A DNA stretch of 64,000 nt from Limnanthes douglasii subsp. nivea (lineage: Eukaryota > Streptophyta > Magnoliopsida > Brassicales > Limnanthaceae), in the NCBI GenBank assembly GCA_036936605.1, contig JAUPFV010000001.1, positions 165,564,643 through 165,628,642 on the forward strand. Direction: 5' to 3'. The first letter of the stretch is position 1. Each line of letters opens with the position of its first letter. Below are positions 8,930 to 20,574 of this stretch, piece after piece. The notes under the pieces were generated by a model. It did not search any database. It was not told the origin of the DNA and saw nothing but the letters and a program-made list of their open reading frames with translations. The translations under genes and the position numbers were made by a program.

Positions 8930-11710
8930 CTTGGCTTTTCTCCATGCTTTGAACATGAACGCTACTTGAATAAGGGAAAGCTTCAGAGTTATCTTTCTTA
9001 CACCGTTCAGTGTGAACTGTTTTAAGCAGTTGGTTTATTCCCGACTCAATCCTCTCTGGCTGAATCCCATCCTCTGGCCACATGAGAACATCCATAGTCA
9101 CCTGGACAAAGTAAGGACGAGACTCTGCTCCCCGAGTGAGTGAAATCCAGTACCTATAGAAGCCTCTGATTTGCAATATCACCATATCTTTTATTCTGTT
9201 GAACGTCTTCTTCACCTTCTCACTCCAACTATATTTCAGGGGAACTTCTTTCCGGTACATTGCTGTCCTACGAAAATTGAAATCTGTAGAAGGCAACCAT
9301 TCACCATCCTTAGCAGTTATCACACTCTGTATGAGAGTAAATAAGTAAACCAGAAAAAGAGGTAGCGAGCTGATAACAAATGAAGACTTGATCGTATTTG
9401 TAGGAAACCAAACTCATGAAGTAGGGCTGAGTCAATCTTCAACCCGCAGTGCTGGATAATAATCTGATAAAGATATTGGAGCAAAATATAAAATTCTGTG
9501 CAGATGAGCATAATAACCCAAAAGATATAACTAGGGCCAGTGTGCACACACAAAGCATACAAGAAGAGTGCCGCAAGATACATTATGGAAAGGAGACTAA
9601 AGTTCCATAGAAAAACAAGAACGAAGCAACAGTAACACACTATGTCATTGTTTGACTGCATCTGTGACCAAATGTGACGCACAATCCGTCCTATCTGCAA
9701 ACTGGTAGCATCCGAATCAGATTGAAGGGAAGATGTGCGATATAGTGAAGCCCTTTTTATCTGGCTCTCGATCTTATCATAGACCTCATCAGCAGAAGAC
9801 TGGTCATTTGCATCAGAATCTTCGGGGGGGAATATTCAGGAAGCTAACAAGCCTGATTTCCAATAGACTGAACCTGAGACACACCATCCCCTATCAGCTG
9901 TACTGCTGAAATTAAAGGGTTTTCTTTGGTTTGTCCTTTCTCTTTTTTTCCAGAGTCCAGACCCACAACATCAGCAGCATGGTGGACTTGCATAATCTCA
10001 CTAGGAAGGGATACAGTCGAATGCATAGGGGACACCATCTCTGCTGGACTTGAGCGGCTAGGAAAGTCTTGCACCTGTAACGGAAGTATTAGGTCGTCTT
10101 TAATAGACCGCTCTTGTTTCCTTAGATAGCCTTCCTCGATTTCAGCGGCTGTAATATCACCACTCAAACTCATAAGTGCACTTTGTCTCCTCCTTAAGCC
10201 TTCACTACTAGGAGAAATGGTCCCGTGAAAAACAGCTGTCTTCATCCTTTGAAGCTGTATTTGCAGGTTGAGCATTTCAGATTTCATCTTCTCCATTTGC
10301 AAGTTACGTTGCCTCTTCGTCTCTTCAGACTCACGAATCTGTTGGAGCTGCGCAGATTTCCATGCTGCTTTTTTCTCTTGCTCACGTATAATAGCACCAA
10401 TTTGCTCTGCCTCAAGATACCGTGATACATAATCGAATTCTTGAGAGGAAAACATGTATGGTTGAAGGGATACAAGCATAAAAATTATAATCTCTACAAG
10501 TGCAGATCTTGCGGTAATTCGAAACCCGTAGTCATACTTATAGAATCCAATCACCTCATATATATAATCAACTGTTTCACACTTCCCTCCAATAAAATTG
10601 CCGACAAAAGGAGATTGATAGGCCAGAGAAAGAACAATTCTTGCAATATTGAAAATATAGAGCAGAGTTTCTCCAGCAGTCATGGCAATGCTCATTCGTC
10701 TCAAGCAGGATTTGCTTACCCAAGGGCATCACATCCTTCCAGATGGCAATATACTGAAGAATGAGAATTCAGGCAAACAGAAAGACTAACACAGGCCACA
10801 ATTTGCGTATAATTTGCCGATTTAGGAGGACACAAGTAGCAAGCAAAGCAATGAAAAGCATGGAGAAGGCATTCAACAAAGCAAAACTGGCAAGAAGCAG
10901 CCCAATCATGTTTATCTCCAGGCCATAGAGTTTAAACATATTCTATATCCAAAACTTCAAATTGACTTTCATAATGTTTTCCGTGTTTCAAATCTCTCAG
11001 TTCTCAGTGTAATGATCCGCTTTTTATTCCACTTACGACTTTCCTTGACGCTTCCCCAGAAATATCCAAAGGAAAACTTTCTCCTGCTACTACTTCTAGA
11101 GCCACTTGTCTTATGAGACATTCGTTACTTGAGGAGTTGTAGAGACAAAAGATGGACATAATTTGCTCTCTAGACTGACATGCCTTGTTGATAACGCGCC
11201 AAGATGTGATGGAGGCTTACTTTCCTCACCAGAACCAGAAGCATTTGTAGCAGAGTCTTCTTCTGAGACAAATCGCGGACAAGGCTCTTCTCCATTGTTT
11301 ACATTAGTACTTGGCATGCTCTCCAACCAACGGAAGACATTTTACTGAAGGGCACATGAAACAATCACCAGCACCTTGCCCCATAAACCTGATTCTATAC
11401 CCCAAAATCCACGTTCATAAACACGGAAGGCTAAACAAAATGATATATTGGAGTACTTTTGTTCAGGAAACATTCCAGCCTGTTTACCCCACATTTGATA
11501 GAGATACTCAGCTGTCACAAGAAATCCCGTATAAACTAAAGACGATTTCGATGGGATACGGGAGGTTTTTGGAAAAGTTGAACAAATCACGAGGCCAAGT
11601 AGATACACAAATCCAAATGCACTTAGACAAAGATGCATCGAATAATGCAACAAGTAGTATTTTTTTACTGTGCCATATGCGGAGGGACTATTTGTGCAAA
11701 TTTTTAAAAT
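8930..11710 (-). pseudogene. PIEZO: PIEZO central large exon
   Basis: Reading leftwards this is one long, nearly continuous exon. It holds transmembrane segments with GFVYLLGLVICST and QMWGKQAGMFP, a stop (CALQ-stop-NVFRWLE) and a Ser-rich cytosolic loop. FSFGYFWGS and WKDVMPL come next, then HDCWRN directly followed by IVLSLAYQSPF. In PIEZO proteins the last two motifs are normally separated by more than 100 residues, so an internal deletion is inferred at about 10640. The charged coiled-coil EAEQIGAIIREQEKKAAWK with MKSEMLNLQIQL follows. A frameshift in a seven-base G/C run lies at 9826. Beyond it are IWSQMQSNND, a membrane region ending in IIIQHCGL, another frameshift near 9415, and WPEDGIQPERIESGINQLL. 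Copia-1 interrupts the exon at 8930. Confidence 0.9.
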
Positions 11711-11857
11711 GAAGGGGATGAGTTTTATGCAGAAGTGAATGAAAGGGACTATGTTGATACAAGTGGTAAACATGGGGGACTAACAGTGCTTTTTAGCCTC
11801 CTTTTAACAAACCCTAAAACACCAGAATTGAGGGGATTGGTTTCATACGGCCTGATA
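11711..11857 (-). pseudogene. PIEZO: PIEZO segment between Copia-2 and the large exon
   Basis: Left of Copia-2 the frame continues the interrupted exon: RPYETNPLNSGVLGFVKRRL. About 100 bp of non-coding sequence follows, with repeated agtccc motifs. The PIEZO frame then resumes as RIWHSKKILLVALFDASLS. The non-coding piece is either an intron starting GTTAGT and ending in AG, or a small inserted repeat. I cannot decide between these. Confidence 0.75.
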
Positions 11858-12509
11858 TGTTGGAATTTTTCCATTAAGTTGGACCGTCACATGTTTTATC
11901 AATGTATCGAACTATCGTTTATATTAGTCCAATAAAAATAATCATAAAGAAAAGAACGGACTAGTAGATAAAATATGTATCATAGAGGTAATTGTATAGA
12001 TACCAGGTTTAATTCTGAATACTATGAAGGATTGGATTCGGAAATAAACAACTTAAGCAAAACGTAAAGTTTTGGGGTTATTTTGTAAAACAAAATAATA
12101 CCGGGTTATGGTCCCTAAGGGTGGCAATTTAATAAGGACTCGTCGTCATTAAGTAACCGTCTGGAAGTTATAGACGGTTAAAAGAGAAGAACCGTTTTCT
12201 CACTTCAGTTCTATATAAGAATGAGTTCTTCATTCTTAAAAGACACGAGATAAAATACAGAGAGAAAAAATCATTTAAGAAAAATAAATTGATTCTTCTT
12301 TCGAATCAATTACAAAAGTGTGTTTTGGTTGTCATCTCTTAGAATAATCGATAACCTATCAAAGGATCACGGATCATCCGCTTCAAGTGAGGAATCTGAA
12401 GATCAAAGAATGTCTACATCGTGTAAGTTATTTATTCCGCATTATTACAGGATGATTTAATTTCATGGTTCAATAAGTTAAGTAAGAAATCCGTAGAGTA
12501 TTTCTTACA
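11858..12509 (+). repeat. Copia-2 5' LTR
   Basis: It is 652 bp, starts TGTTGGAA and ends TTCTTACA. It carries the motif CGGGTTATGGTC at 12102 and a probable TATA box (ctatataag near 12211) about 300 bp from the 3' end. It pairs with 18266-18916. Confidence 0.95.
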
Positions 12510-13175
12510 AGTGGTATTAGAGCCACCATGAAGTTAAGTTCTTAAATTTTCAGATTATAAATTTAAAAGTGAAATAAAGTATCCGTAAAGTTTTGAGTTT
12601 CAAAATCTAAGAAGAAGAAAATACCTTTTAAATTAATTGAAGACACACAATTTATGATTTTGAATGCAAATTAAAGAATTGACCTTTTGCATGTTTTTTG
12701 GTGTAATACCACGGATTGCTTATGGAATTTAATGATATTCTGTTATATATAATTATCTACTTAATTATATGCCTGAGTGAATATGCTAGTCTCATATACT
12801 AATTAAGATAAGATTTTGGGTAATTTATTCAAATTAGAGGAAGAATGTGATTTAAGTTTTTCATGCTAACCGTTAAAAGACGTGCAGCAGTGAATCCGGA
12901 AATAACTACCACTAAGTGCATTAAGTTGTGCATTAACCATTATTTCCGTTAGTTACGGAAAAACGTGAGTAACTACGTGTGCTGTTCATATCAACAGACG
13001 TCAATGTATACTTATATTAAATTAGTTAATTTTTTAAATTTATATTATAATATAAGTTTAGTGTTTATACATTAAGATATATTTATATATTAAGAAGTAA
13101 CATTAATATATATATATATATATTAAGTATTATATTATAGTATAATAATTTAAGATATAAATTTAATTTTATTAA

Positions 13176-13225
<50 letters not shown>

Positions 13226-13721
13226 TACGAAATAGTTTGGACATTAAATGAATAGGTAGTCGTATAGTATTTTTCGAAATAATTAACATGTTTGAAGTTG
13301 TCCGAATCTGGATAAATAATTAATGATTCAATATATCGCAAAAGTGATCCATATTGCTGAATTAATTATTTTAGAGTTTTGACAAGTCTATGATTGACAA
13401 GTATGTAAATTTTAATCGGCCCAAATGAAGTTTAAGGTTTGACATAGTTAATCTTAGACACGAGATAGTTATTTGTGAATTGATCATTAAGAAAATTGAA
13501 CTAGGAAAATAGGCCCAAAGGAAGATTTTCTTACTTAAGTCAATTAGTAGGATCAACATTAATTATGCTCAAACTCATACATATACAAATTAATATGCTT
13601 GCCCAAAGGTATCTTATTGATGTTGTAAGAGTATGTTTTATTATGCTATATTTATTTGTTAAATACTATGGAGATTATATGTTAAGTGATGTTATTGACT
13701 ATTTATTGTTTGTTGTTTGTT
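12510..13721 (+). other. Copia-2 primer site and long untranslated leader
   Basis: The primer site complementary to initiator tRNA-Met is at 12512-12527, with one mismatch in the usual TGGTATCAGAGC. The rest is AT-rich and non-coding, and contains a TA dinucleotide repeat. Its last 350 bp match the leader of Copia-6 on both sides of the Gypsy-2 insertion. Confidence 0.85.
13179..13224. repeat. (TA)n microsatellite
   Basis: It is an uninterrupted TA run of about 46 bp inside the Copia-2 leader. An apparent open frame across it is an artefact of the repeat. Confidence 0.97.
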
Positions 13722-15062
13722 ATGTTAGCAAATTCGTATCTCTATAACCCAGAAGGCAAAAAGGCACCCATACTTAATGGGAGCAACTTTGAGCTGTGGA
13801 AAGAAGATATGTTGCTGGACTTGATGTGCCATGATTACGACTTAGCATTAAGGTTCGATGAACCTAAACCTCTGACTGATGACCGTTCTCCTACGGAGAA
13901 GAAAGAGTCTGAGGCGTGGGAAAAGTCGAACAGGATAAGTCTGGGGATCATGAAACAAGCAATTCCATTAGCATTCCATGGTGCAGTTCCACCTGAGATC
14001 ACTAATGCGAAAATGTTTCTCGAAGAGGTAGAGAAATACTTTGCCAAGAACGATAAAGTAGAGATTAAGACGCTGCTTATTAAGCTAGCTTCTATGAAAT
14101 ATCGTGGCAAAGGGACTGTTCGTGAGCACATCTTGGAAATGTCAAACATCGCTTCCAAACTGAAAGCACTTAAGATTAACCTTCCCGAAGATGTTGTGGT
14201 AAGCTTTGCTTTTCACTCTTTCCCTCCTCAGTATAAGAACTTTGAAACTTCTTATAACTGTCAGTGCGAGAAATGGACTCTCAACGAGCTCACCTCTCAG
14301 GCAGCGCAAGAGGAGGAAAAGATGAAGCAAGAACATCCAGAAGTGCAAATGGTGAAAGCTCAGGTGGATAAGGGAATTAAGAGAAAGTATGAAGGTTCAG
14401 ATGCACATGCATCCGGTTCGGGACAAAAGAAGCATAAGGGTACGTCTGGTAAAAGGCGTTGCTTCCATTGTAAGAAACCGGGGCACTTTAAGAAAGAATG
14501 TGAAAAATGGAGGGCTATGATGAAAGCCAAAGGTATTTTCACTTCTATGGTTTGTTCTCAGATCAATTTAGTTTCAGTGCCGAGAAATACTTGGTGGGTT
14601 GATACAGCAGCAACAACTCATGTTTGTATTTCTTTGCAGGGTATGATAAGAAACCGAAGCCTGAGTGATGGTGAAACATCCATCTATACAGCTGATGGCA
14701 ATTCGTGTTTAGTTCATTCTATTTGTGATTTTCGTGTGTTGCTTACCAGTGGAAATTTTTTGTATTTAAAAGACGTATTGTATGCACCTTCTTTTCGAAG
14801 GAACCTAATTTCCTTTCCGTTGTTGGACAAATTAAGTTATTATTGTCTATTTGGAAATGAAAGTTTATGTCTTTATTTACATGGTAATGTTGTTGGTTCT
14901 GGAAAGTTAATAGAAAATGATAACTTGTATTTATTGGATACTATAAAGGATCACAAAGAGATAATGAATGTAGATGTACCTGGAAAACTAAATTGTAAAA
15001 TGGAAAAATCAGCAAAACTTTGGCACAAGCGATTAGGTCACATTTCTAGAAATAGAATTTAA
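13722..15062 (+). pseudogene. Copia-2 gag and protease, to pre-integrase
   Basis: I chose the ATG at 13722 (MLANSYLY) because the family homology starts there. The open frame extends upstream to an ATG at 13686. The gag core has NGSNFELWKEDMLLDLM, EAWEKSNRISLGIMK and VREHILEMSNIASKLKAL. The zinc knuckle CFHCKKPGHFKKEC is intact. The protease starts WWVDTAATTHVC, with Asp in DTAA. The linker LKDVLYAPSFRRNLISF leads to the integrase zinc-finger start LWHKRLGHIS. The frame ends at a TAA at 15060 that interrupts otherwise continuous integrase homology. Gag and pol share one frame, as usual in copia. Confidence 0.92.
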
Positions 15063-16200
15063 AATCTTGTTTCAGAAGGTTTATTAAGTGAACTGGATTT
15101 TTTGGACTTCAACGTTTGCGTTGAATGTATAAAAGGAAAACATACAAAAGTGAAACAATTAGATGCATACAGAGCGAAAGCGGTCTTGGATTTGATACAT
15201 ACAGACATTTGTGGCCTGTTCCCTACAGCATCATGGAACGGCCAACGATATTTTGTATCTTTCATTGACGACTTTTCACGATATGGGTACTATATCTCAT
15301 TCACGAAAAATCAGAGGCCATTGACAAGTTCAAAGTCTTTAAGACCGAAGTTGAAAAACAACTTGGTAAAGACATTAAGTGCGTCAGATCGGACCGTGGT
15401 GGTGAATACTACGGGAGATATGATGGTTCAGGTGAACAATGTCATGGATCGTTTGCAAAGTTCCTAGAAGAGTGTGGCATAGTCCCTCAGTATACAATAC
15501 CGGGTTCGCCCAACATGAATGGAGTATCTGAGAGACGAAACCGTACATTGAAGGATATGGTAAGAAGTATGATTAGTCATTCAACATTACCTATATCACT
15601 TTGGGGAGAAGCAATAAAATGTGCGACCTACCTACTTAATAGAGTTCCGACGAAAGCAACTACTAAGACACCGTATGAACTTTGGACTAGGCGTAAACCT
15701 AGTTTAAAACATTTACATGTTTGGGGATGTCTAGCTGAAGCGAAGCCTTATAGGCCGAATGAAAAGAAATTGGACTCCAAAACGGTTAGTAGTTATTTCA
15801 TCGGATATCCCGAGCACAGTAGGGGTTTTAAGTTTTATGATCCTTCCACAAAGAATATATTTGAGACGGGTACATCGAAATTATTTGAGGATATAGAGTT
15901 TGGGGGGAAGAATTTAGTAACGAACATTCATTTTGAGGAAGAATCAATAGAGATTCATGAAGGTTCTAACAATGATACTATAGTGTCAGATGATGATATG
16001 GTAATTAGAAGGCCAATCATCACTTCAGATTCGATAGAACATCTAGATACTCAAGATGATGTTAATCTTCCTCCTATGGATGTTGTTCCAATGGAGCAAA
16101 ATGAAATTATTCAAGAAGAACAAACTCTACCTCCTCAAGAAGTTCAAGTGCAAAATGAAGAAATTATGCCTTTGCGTAGATCTACTAGAGAAAGAAAGAG
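15063..16200 (+). pseudogene. Copia-2 integrase
   Basis: Just past the stop, homology continues in frame with NLVSEGLL and CVECIKGK (zinc-finger cysteines), then IHTDICG (first catalytic Asp) and [11 protein letters not shown] frameshift near 15300 moves the rest into another frame. The second Asp ([10 protein letters not shown]) is at about 15390. The Glu ([14 protein letters not shown]) is at about 15520. Then come [17 protein letters not shown] and the C-terminal acidic region with IRRPIITSD. The catalytic triad is present but split over two frames. Confidence 0.9.
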
Positions 16201-17844
16201 CGCTATATCTTCAGACTATATAGTGTATCTTCACGAACATGAAGAATTTTATGGTTCAACAGAAAACGATCCTTTAAGTGTTTGTGAAGCCATGAAAATT
16301 TCTGATTCTCACTTATGGATTAGAGCAATGAACGAAGAGTTTATATCAATGCAAGATAACGCGGTATGGGAGCTTGTTCCATTACATGAAGGAAAGAAGC
16401 CGATTGGTTATAAATGGATTTTTAAAACCAAGCGAGATTCTAAGGGTAATGTAGAGAGGCATAAAGCGCGACTTGTAGCTAAGGGTTTTACTCAACGTGA
16501 AGGGATTGCCTTTAAAGAAACCTTCTCTCCAGTTTCTTCGAAGGATTATTTTCGGACAATCATGGCATTAGTTGCACACTTCGACCTTGAGCTCCATCGA
16601 ATGGATGTAAAGACCGCTTTTCTTAATGGAGAAATTGAGGAAACGATCTATATGTTACAACCTGAAAACTTTGTCTCTGGTGATCCAAAGTCGACGGTAT
16701 GTAAACTGAAGAAATCTATTTATGGTCTCAAGCAAGCGTCTCGACAGTGGTATCACAAATTCCTTGAAGTTATTGTCTCATTCGGTTTCGAGATAAATTC
16801 AGTGGAGGATTGTGTGTAATAAAAGTTCAGTGGGAGTAAATTCATATTTCTAGTGCTGTATGTTGATGACATATTATTGGCCACGAACGATAAAGAATTG
16901 TTACATACGACCAAGAAATTTCTTTCGGACAAATTCGATATGAAAGATCTTGATGATGCATCATTTGTGTTAGGAATTCAAATTCATAGGAATCGTTCCC
17001 ATGAAATTTTGAGTTTATCACAAAAGGCGTATATTGAGAGTATGTTACAACATTACGGGATGACTAATAGCAAAGGAAAGGAAACCCTTATATCAAAAGG
17101 TGAAAAGTTTAGCCTTAAACAATGCCCAAAGACAAAACTTGAGATTGAGGAAATGCAAAAGGTTTCATATGCTTCGGTTGTTGGAAGTCTGATGTATGCT
17201 CAAGTTTGTACACGGACATATATTGCTTTGTGGTGGGTGTGTTAGGGAGATATGTAAGTAATCCGGGGATGGAACACTGGAAAGCAGTCAAAAGATTTCT
17301 CCGGTATTTGCAACAAACAAAACATCACAGGTTAACATATAAGAAGTCGGATAAACTGGAGGTCATAGGGTATTCCGACTCGGATTTCGCTGGATGTGAG
17401 GATTCTCGTCGTTCAACCTCAGGCATTATATTCCTTTTAGCGGGAGGTGCAATATCATGGAAAAGTGTTAAACAAACACTCATTGCATCTTCCACTATGG
17501 CTGCGGAATTTGTTGCTTGTTTCGAGGCATCCAATCAGGCGCTTTGGCTGCGAAATTTTGTCACGGGACTGCGAATCGTAGAGGGGATAGAAAGACCCCT
17601 TAGATTATATTGTGACAATAACTCGGCAGTTCAGTATTCGAACAGTAACAGGAGCTCGGTTAAGTCCAAACATGTAGATATCAAGTTCCTGTCTGTTAAA
17701 GAGAGAGTACAGAGTGGTCAAATCAGTGTGGAGCACATAGGGAAAAACTCGATGTTAGCAGATCCTCTTACGAAGGCATTAGTACCTAAAGTTTTTATTG
17801 AATACACCATTAACATGGGTGTTGTGTACTTAGAGGATTGTTAG
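16201..17844 (+). pseudogene. Copia-2 reverse transcriptase and RNase H
   Basis: The RT domain has [33 protein letters not shown] (catalytic Asp) and [14 protein letters not shown]. Two consecutive stop codons (taataa, about 16818) follow. The same frame then resumes with LYVDDILLATNDKELL, so the YVDD motif is intact. A frameshift near 17225 precedes RNase H, which shows YSDSDFAGC, MAAEFVACFEA and YCDNNSAVQYS (Asp-Glu-Asp). The frame ends with ADPLTKAL and a stop at 17844. Except for these three lesions the domain is well preserved. Confidence 0.92.
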
Positions 17845-18265
17845 TTTCAGTGGGAGTTTGTATTAAGCTATTAAATTGTTTGTATTATGATATTCGCGAA
17901 CTTAAGGTCATTAATGCAAACATATTTATATATAAGTTTTCGGTGTGCTCTTATCTTTGATTACTCGTACTCTGCTGTAAGTAGACCTCCAATTAAGTGG
18001 GACTAGTTAAGAATAGATATGTAAGATTACATTTCATATTATTCTTATGTTATGCACCATGATTGATCCATGTAGTGGATTATTGCGATATCATGATTAC
18101 TGATGCATCTATTTGCGGCTTGAAATGCATTGATGTTGACTTTAGTCCTATGTCGTTAATGTTCATTTACGGGATTGTTAAGGTTATCTATGTGACGATA
18201 GAAATTAAGAACGTTCATTAAGTGGATGCATCCTATAGTAGCATATGATGATCCAAGTGGGAGAT
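17845..18265 (+). other. Copia-2 3' untranslated region and polypurine tract
   Basis: This is non-coding sequence between RNase H and the 3' LTR. It ends in ccaagtgggagat, the plus-strand primer tract. A related 3' region follows RNase H in Copia-4. Confidence 0.8.
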
Positions 18266-18916
18266 TGTTGGAATTTCTCCATTAAGTTGGACCGTCACAT
18301 GTTTTATCAATTTATCGAACTATCGTTTATATTAGTCCAATAAAAATAATCATAAAAAAAGAACGGACTAGTAGATAAAATATGTATCATGGAGGTAATT
18401 GTATAGATACCAGGTTAAATTTCGAATACTATGAAGGATTGGATTCGGAAATAAACAACTTAAGCAAAACGTAAAGTTTTGGGGTTATTTTGTAAAATAA
18501 AATAATACCGGGTTATGGTCCCTAAGGGTGGCAATTTAATAAGGACTCGTCTTCATTAAGTAACCGTCTGGAAGTTATAGACGGTTAAAAGAGAAGAACC
18601 GTTTTCTCACTTCAGTTCTATATAAGAATGAGTTTCTCATTCTTAAAAGACACGAGATAAAATACAGAGAGAAAAAATCCTTTAAGAAAAACAAATTGAT
18701 TCTTCCTTCGAATCAATTACAAAAGTGTGTTTTGGTTGCCATCTCTTAGAATAATCGATAACCTAGCAAAGGATCACGGATCATCCGCTTCAAGTGAGGA
18801 ATCTGAAGATCAAAGAATGTCTACATCCTCTAAGTTATTTATTCCGCATTATTACAAGATGATTTAATTTCATGGTTCAATAAGTTAAGTAAGAAATCCG
18901 TAGAGTATTTCTTACA
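18266..18916 (+). repeat. Copia-2 3' LTR
   Basis: It is 651 bp, TG...CA, and differs from the 5' LTR at roughly 17-20 positions by eye. It abuts the target duplication tgata at 18917. Confidence 0.95.
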
Positions 18917-19338
18917 TGATATACCTGCTTTGTCTCCTCTCATAGCTGTAAAGTTGTATCACTATCAAAACTGCCAGTGATTCCGAGACATTTTCCAAAA
19001 CTGTTGCTTATGTGTCATAACCGAGATAAAAATGCAGATCCAGAAATTCTGATAACCATGATTCAAAACTAGGAAAACTGCTTAAGCTGTAGATGAAGAC
19101 AAACACCATAACTGCATATGCGTTTAGTGGATACTATAAACGCCTTTTTGTCTGTTCTACGAGTTGCCTTCCAGTAATCAAAAAAGCAGAAGAAAAATAT
19201 ACCCCAATGATATATAATTGGGTGTTACCAGGTATACAGTTAGGAGATTAGTTAGAAAGGCAATATATGCCCATAATGACCGATGCACGGAAAGGAACTG
19301 CTCCCCAATTGCACCAAGAAATGTAGCTATTCTTCTCT
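18917..19338 (-). pseudogene. PIEZO: PIEZO exon upstream of Copia-2
   Basis: From the acceptor (gtttcag, exon edge 19338) the frame gives RRIATFLGAIGEQFLS, AYIAFLTNLLTVYL and then TPNYISLGYIFLLL. A one-base loss in a T run near 19195 shifts it to ITGRQLVEQTKRRL, which is followed by a TAG where Trp is expected. Then come AYAVMVFVFIYSLSSFPSFE, LDLHFYLGYDT with a TAA, and LAVLIVIQLYSYERRQSRYI, where Copia-2 sits. These are membrane helices and loops typical of plant PIEZO. Loss of frame here is independent of the transposon. Confidence 0.88.
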
Positions 19339-19750
19339 CTGAAACAATGGAAAATGAATGAGTGGTAATAGGAGCAATGGCATGATATTTACAATATTAC
19401 TAACAAAGGTTAACTCTTCACAAGGTGCCTAATATTCACCTCTAAACTCTAGCCTAGCTTATTTATAATCATTTGGTTCACCTTAGACCAATAACTGGCC
19501 TTTTAGCCAGAAACAACCACGATTTGTTCATTAAAGTTGGAAAACTGGAAAATGGCTAATGATCATATAACGCAATGTATGCAATTTGCCGTAGCCGGGA
19601 TTAGACATTTGAGTATCTTGACCAACATCATTATAGATAGCATCCTAACTTTATATTAAATTTGCATTTGCAACTACAACTAGAATGTAAAGATCGACTA
19701 ACTCCAAAGGAAGGTGAGGCAAGGATAATATGATACCATGAGAAGGATTA

Positions 19751-19965
19751 TCATGAGTGTAGCTTGAAGTCCGTATACACAGACAAAAGCACTGATTCAT
19801 TAAGACCAGCTTTCAGGATGCTAAAGCCAACTGGGGGGGCATGAGTGCGCCTCAAAATCGCTGAGAAGTAAAATAGCATCTCAAACCCATGGTTATGAAT
19901 TGCACAGTAACATGCAAACAAAGCTATTTCCAAGAAGTCCCAAGAGCTTTCGTATCTAAGCAGAC
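19751..19965 (-). pseudogene. PIEZO: PIEZO exon with LLRYESSWDF
   Basis: The acceptor tgtag lies just right of 19965. The exon encodes LLRYESSWDFLEIALF, CYCAIHNHGFEMLF and PPVGFSILKAGLNESVLLSVY without interruption. The left donor was not fixed. It is one of the best preserved PIEZO pieces here. Confidence 0.88.
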
Positions 19966-19982
19966 CTACATGAATTCATTCA

Positions 19983-20262
19983 AAAGTGACTTATTTCTTA
20001 TCTTTAAATAAGAAACAATAATTAAAAAACAAACAAAAAGTACCTAACCGCAATAAAATCTCCCTGCTTAAAGTGCCTTTTCGCACCGAAGCATTAGCAA
20101 CTAATCGATTTGAATGATGTAGAAAGTGACTTATTTCTTATCTTTAAATAAGAAACAGAAACTGAAAACAAACAAAAAGTACCTAGCTGCAATAAAATCC
20201 CCCTGCTTATCGTGCCGTTTCGCACCAAAGCATTAGCAACTAAATCGATTTGAATGATGTAT
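19983..20262. repeat. 140-bp tandem duplication across a PIEZO splice donor
   Basis: Units start at 19983 and 20123 with aaagtgacttatttcttatc. Each contains the last part of a PIEZO exon, the donor GTACTT on the minus strand, and the start of the intron. The intron part includes the inverted repeat cttatttctta...taaataag. The copies differ at around 10 positions. Confidence 0.9.
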
Positions 20263-20347
20263 AGAAGGGAAAAATGAGCTTCACAAAGAAGTATCGGGGC
20301 CTCGCAAATCCTTCTACTAATGTCGTAGCTCAAAAGATATACCTTCT
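20183..20347 (-). pseudogene. PIEZO: PIEZO exon split by Copia-3, downstream part
   Basis: The frame gives VYLLSYDISRRICEAPILLC, SLLYIIQIDLVANALVR and ILLQLG, ending at a GTAC donor. The upstream part of the same exon is at 25100-25128. The splice to the next exon gives LGLLRYESSWD in frame. Confidence 0.85.
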
Positions 20348-20524
20348 TGTTAGAATATTCAGTGTATTAAGTTTCCTTGTATAGGCCTCTAAGTTTTCTA
20401 TATATTGAGAGTCTTACTTGGATTTGCATTATAAAAAAACAGTTCAATACAAAAAGGAATACTTTCTAATAAACAAAAAACCTTAGCCGCCTCCTACGAC
20501 TACTTCTCTCTTTGTTTTTTAACA
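20348..20524 (+). repeat. Copia-3 5' LTR
   Basis: It starts TGTTAGAATATTCAG and ends TTTTAACA. It contains tatatattgagag near 20400, a possible TATA region. It pairs with 24924-25099 with about 11-12 differences. Confidence 0.95.
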
Positions 20525-20574
20525 TGGTATCAGAGCACGTGTGATTCTATGAATTCTGAACATCCTCAACAAAG

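Larger units (their letters stand above)
11858..18916 (+). mobile_element. Copia-2, Ty1/copia LTR retrotransposon
   Basis: This is a full-length element of 7.06 kb with near-identical LTRs (about 3% difference by eye) and a perfect 5-bp target duplication tgata (11853-11857 and 18917-18921). The primer site TGGTATTAGAGCCACC starts at 12512. The polypurine tract aagtgggaga ends just before the 3' LTR. The order is gag, protease, integrase, RT, RNase H. It has a leader of about 1.2 kb before gag. It lies inside a PIEZO coding exon, and removing it with one tgata restores the frame. In-frame stops and frameshifts in pol show it is defective despite its apparent youth. Confidence 0.96.

Noticed and set aside
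13083..13289. Minus-strand open frame with IYIYIY run
   Set aside because: It is a translation of the (TA)n microsatellite.
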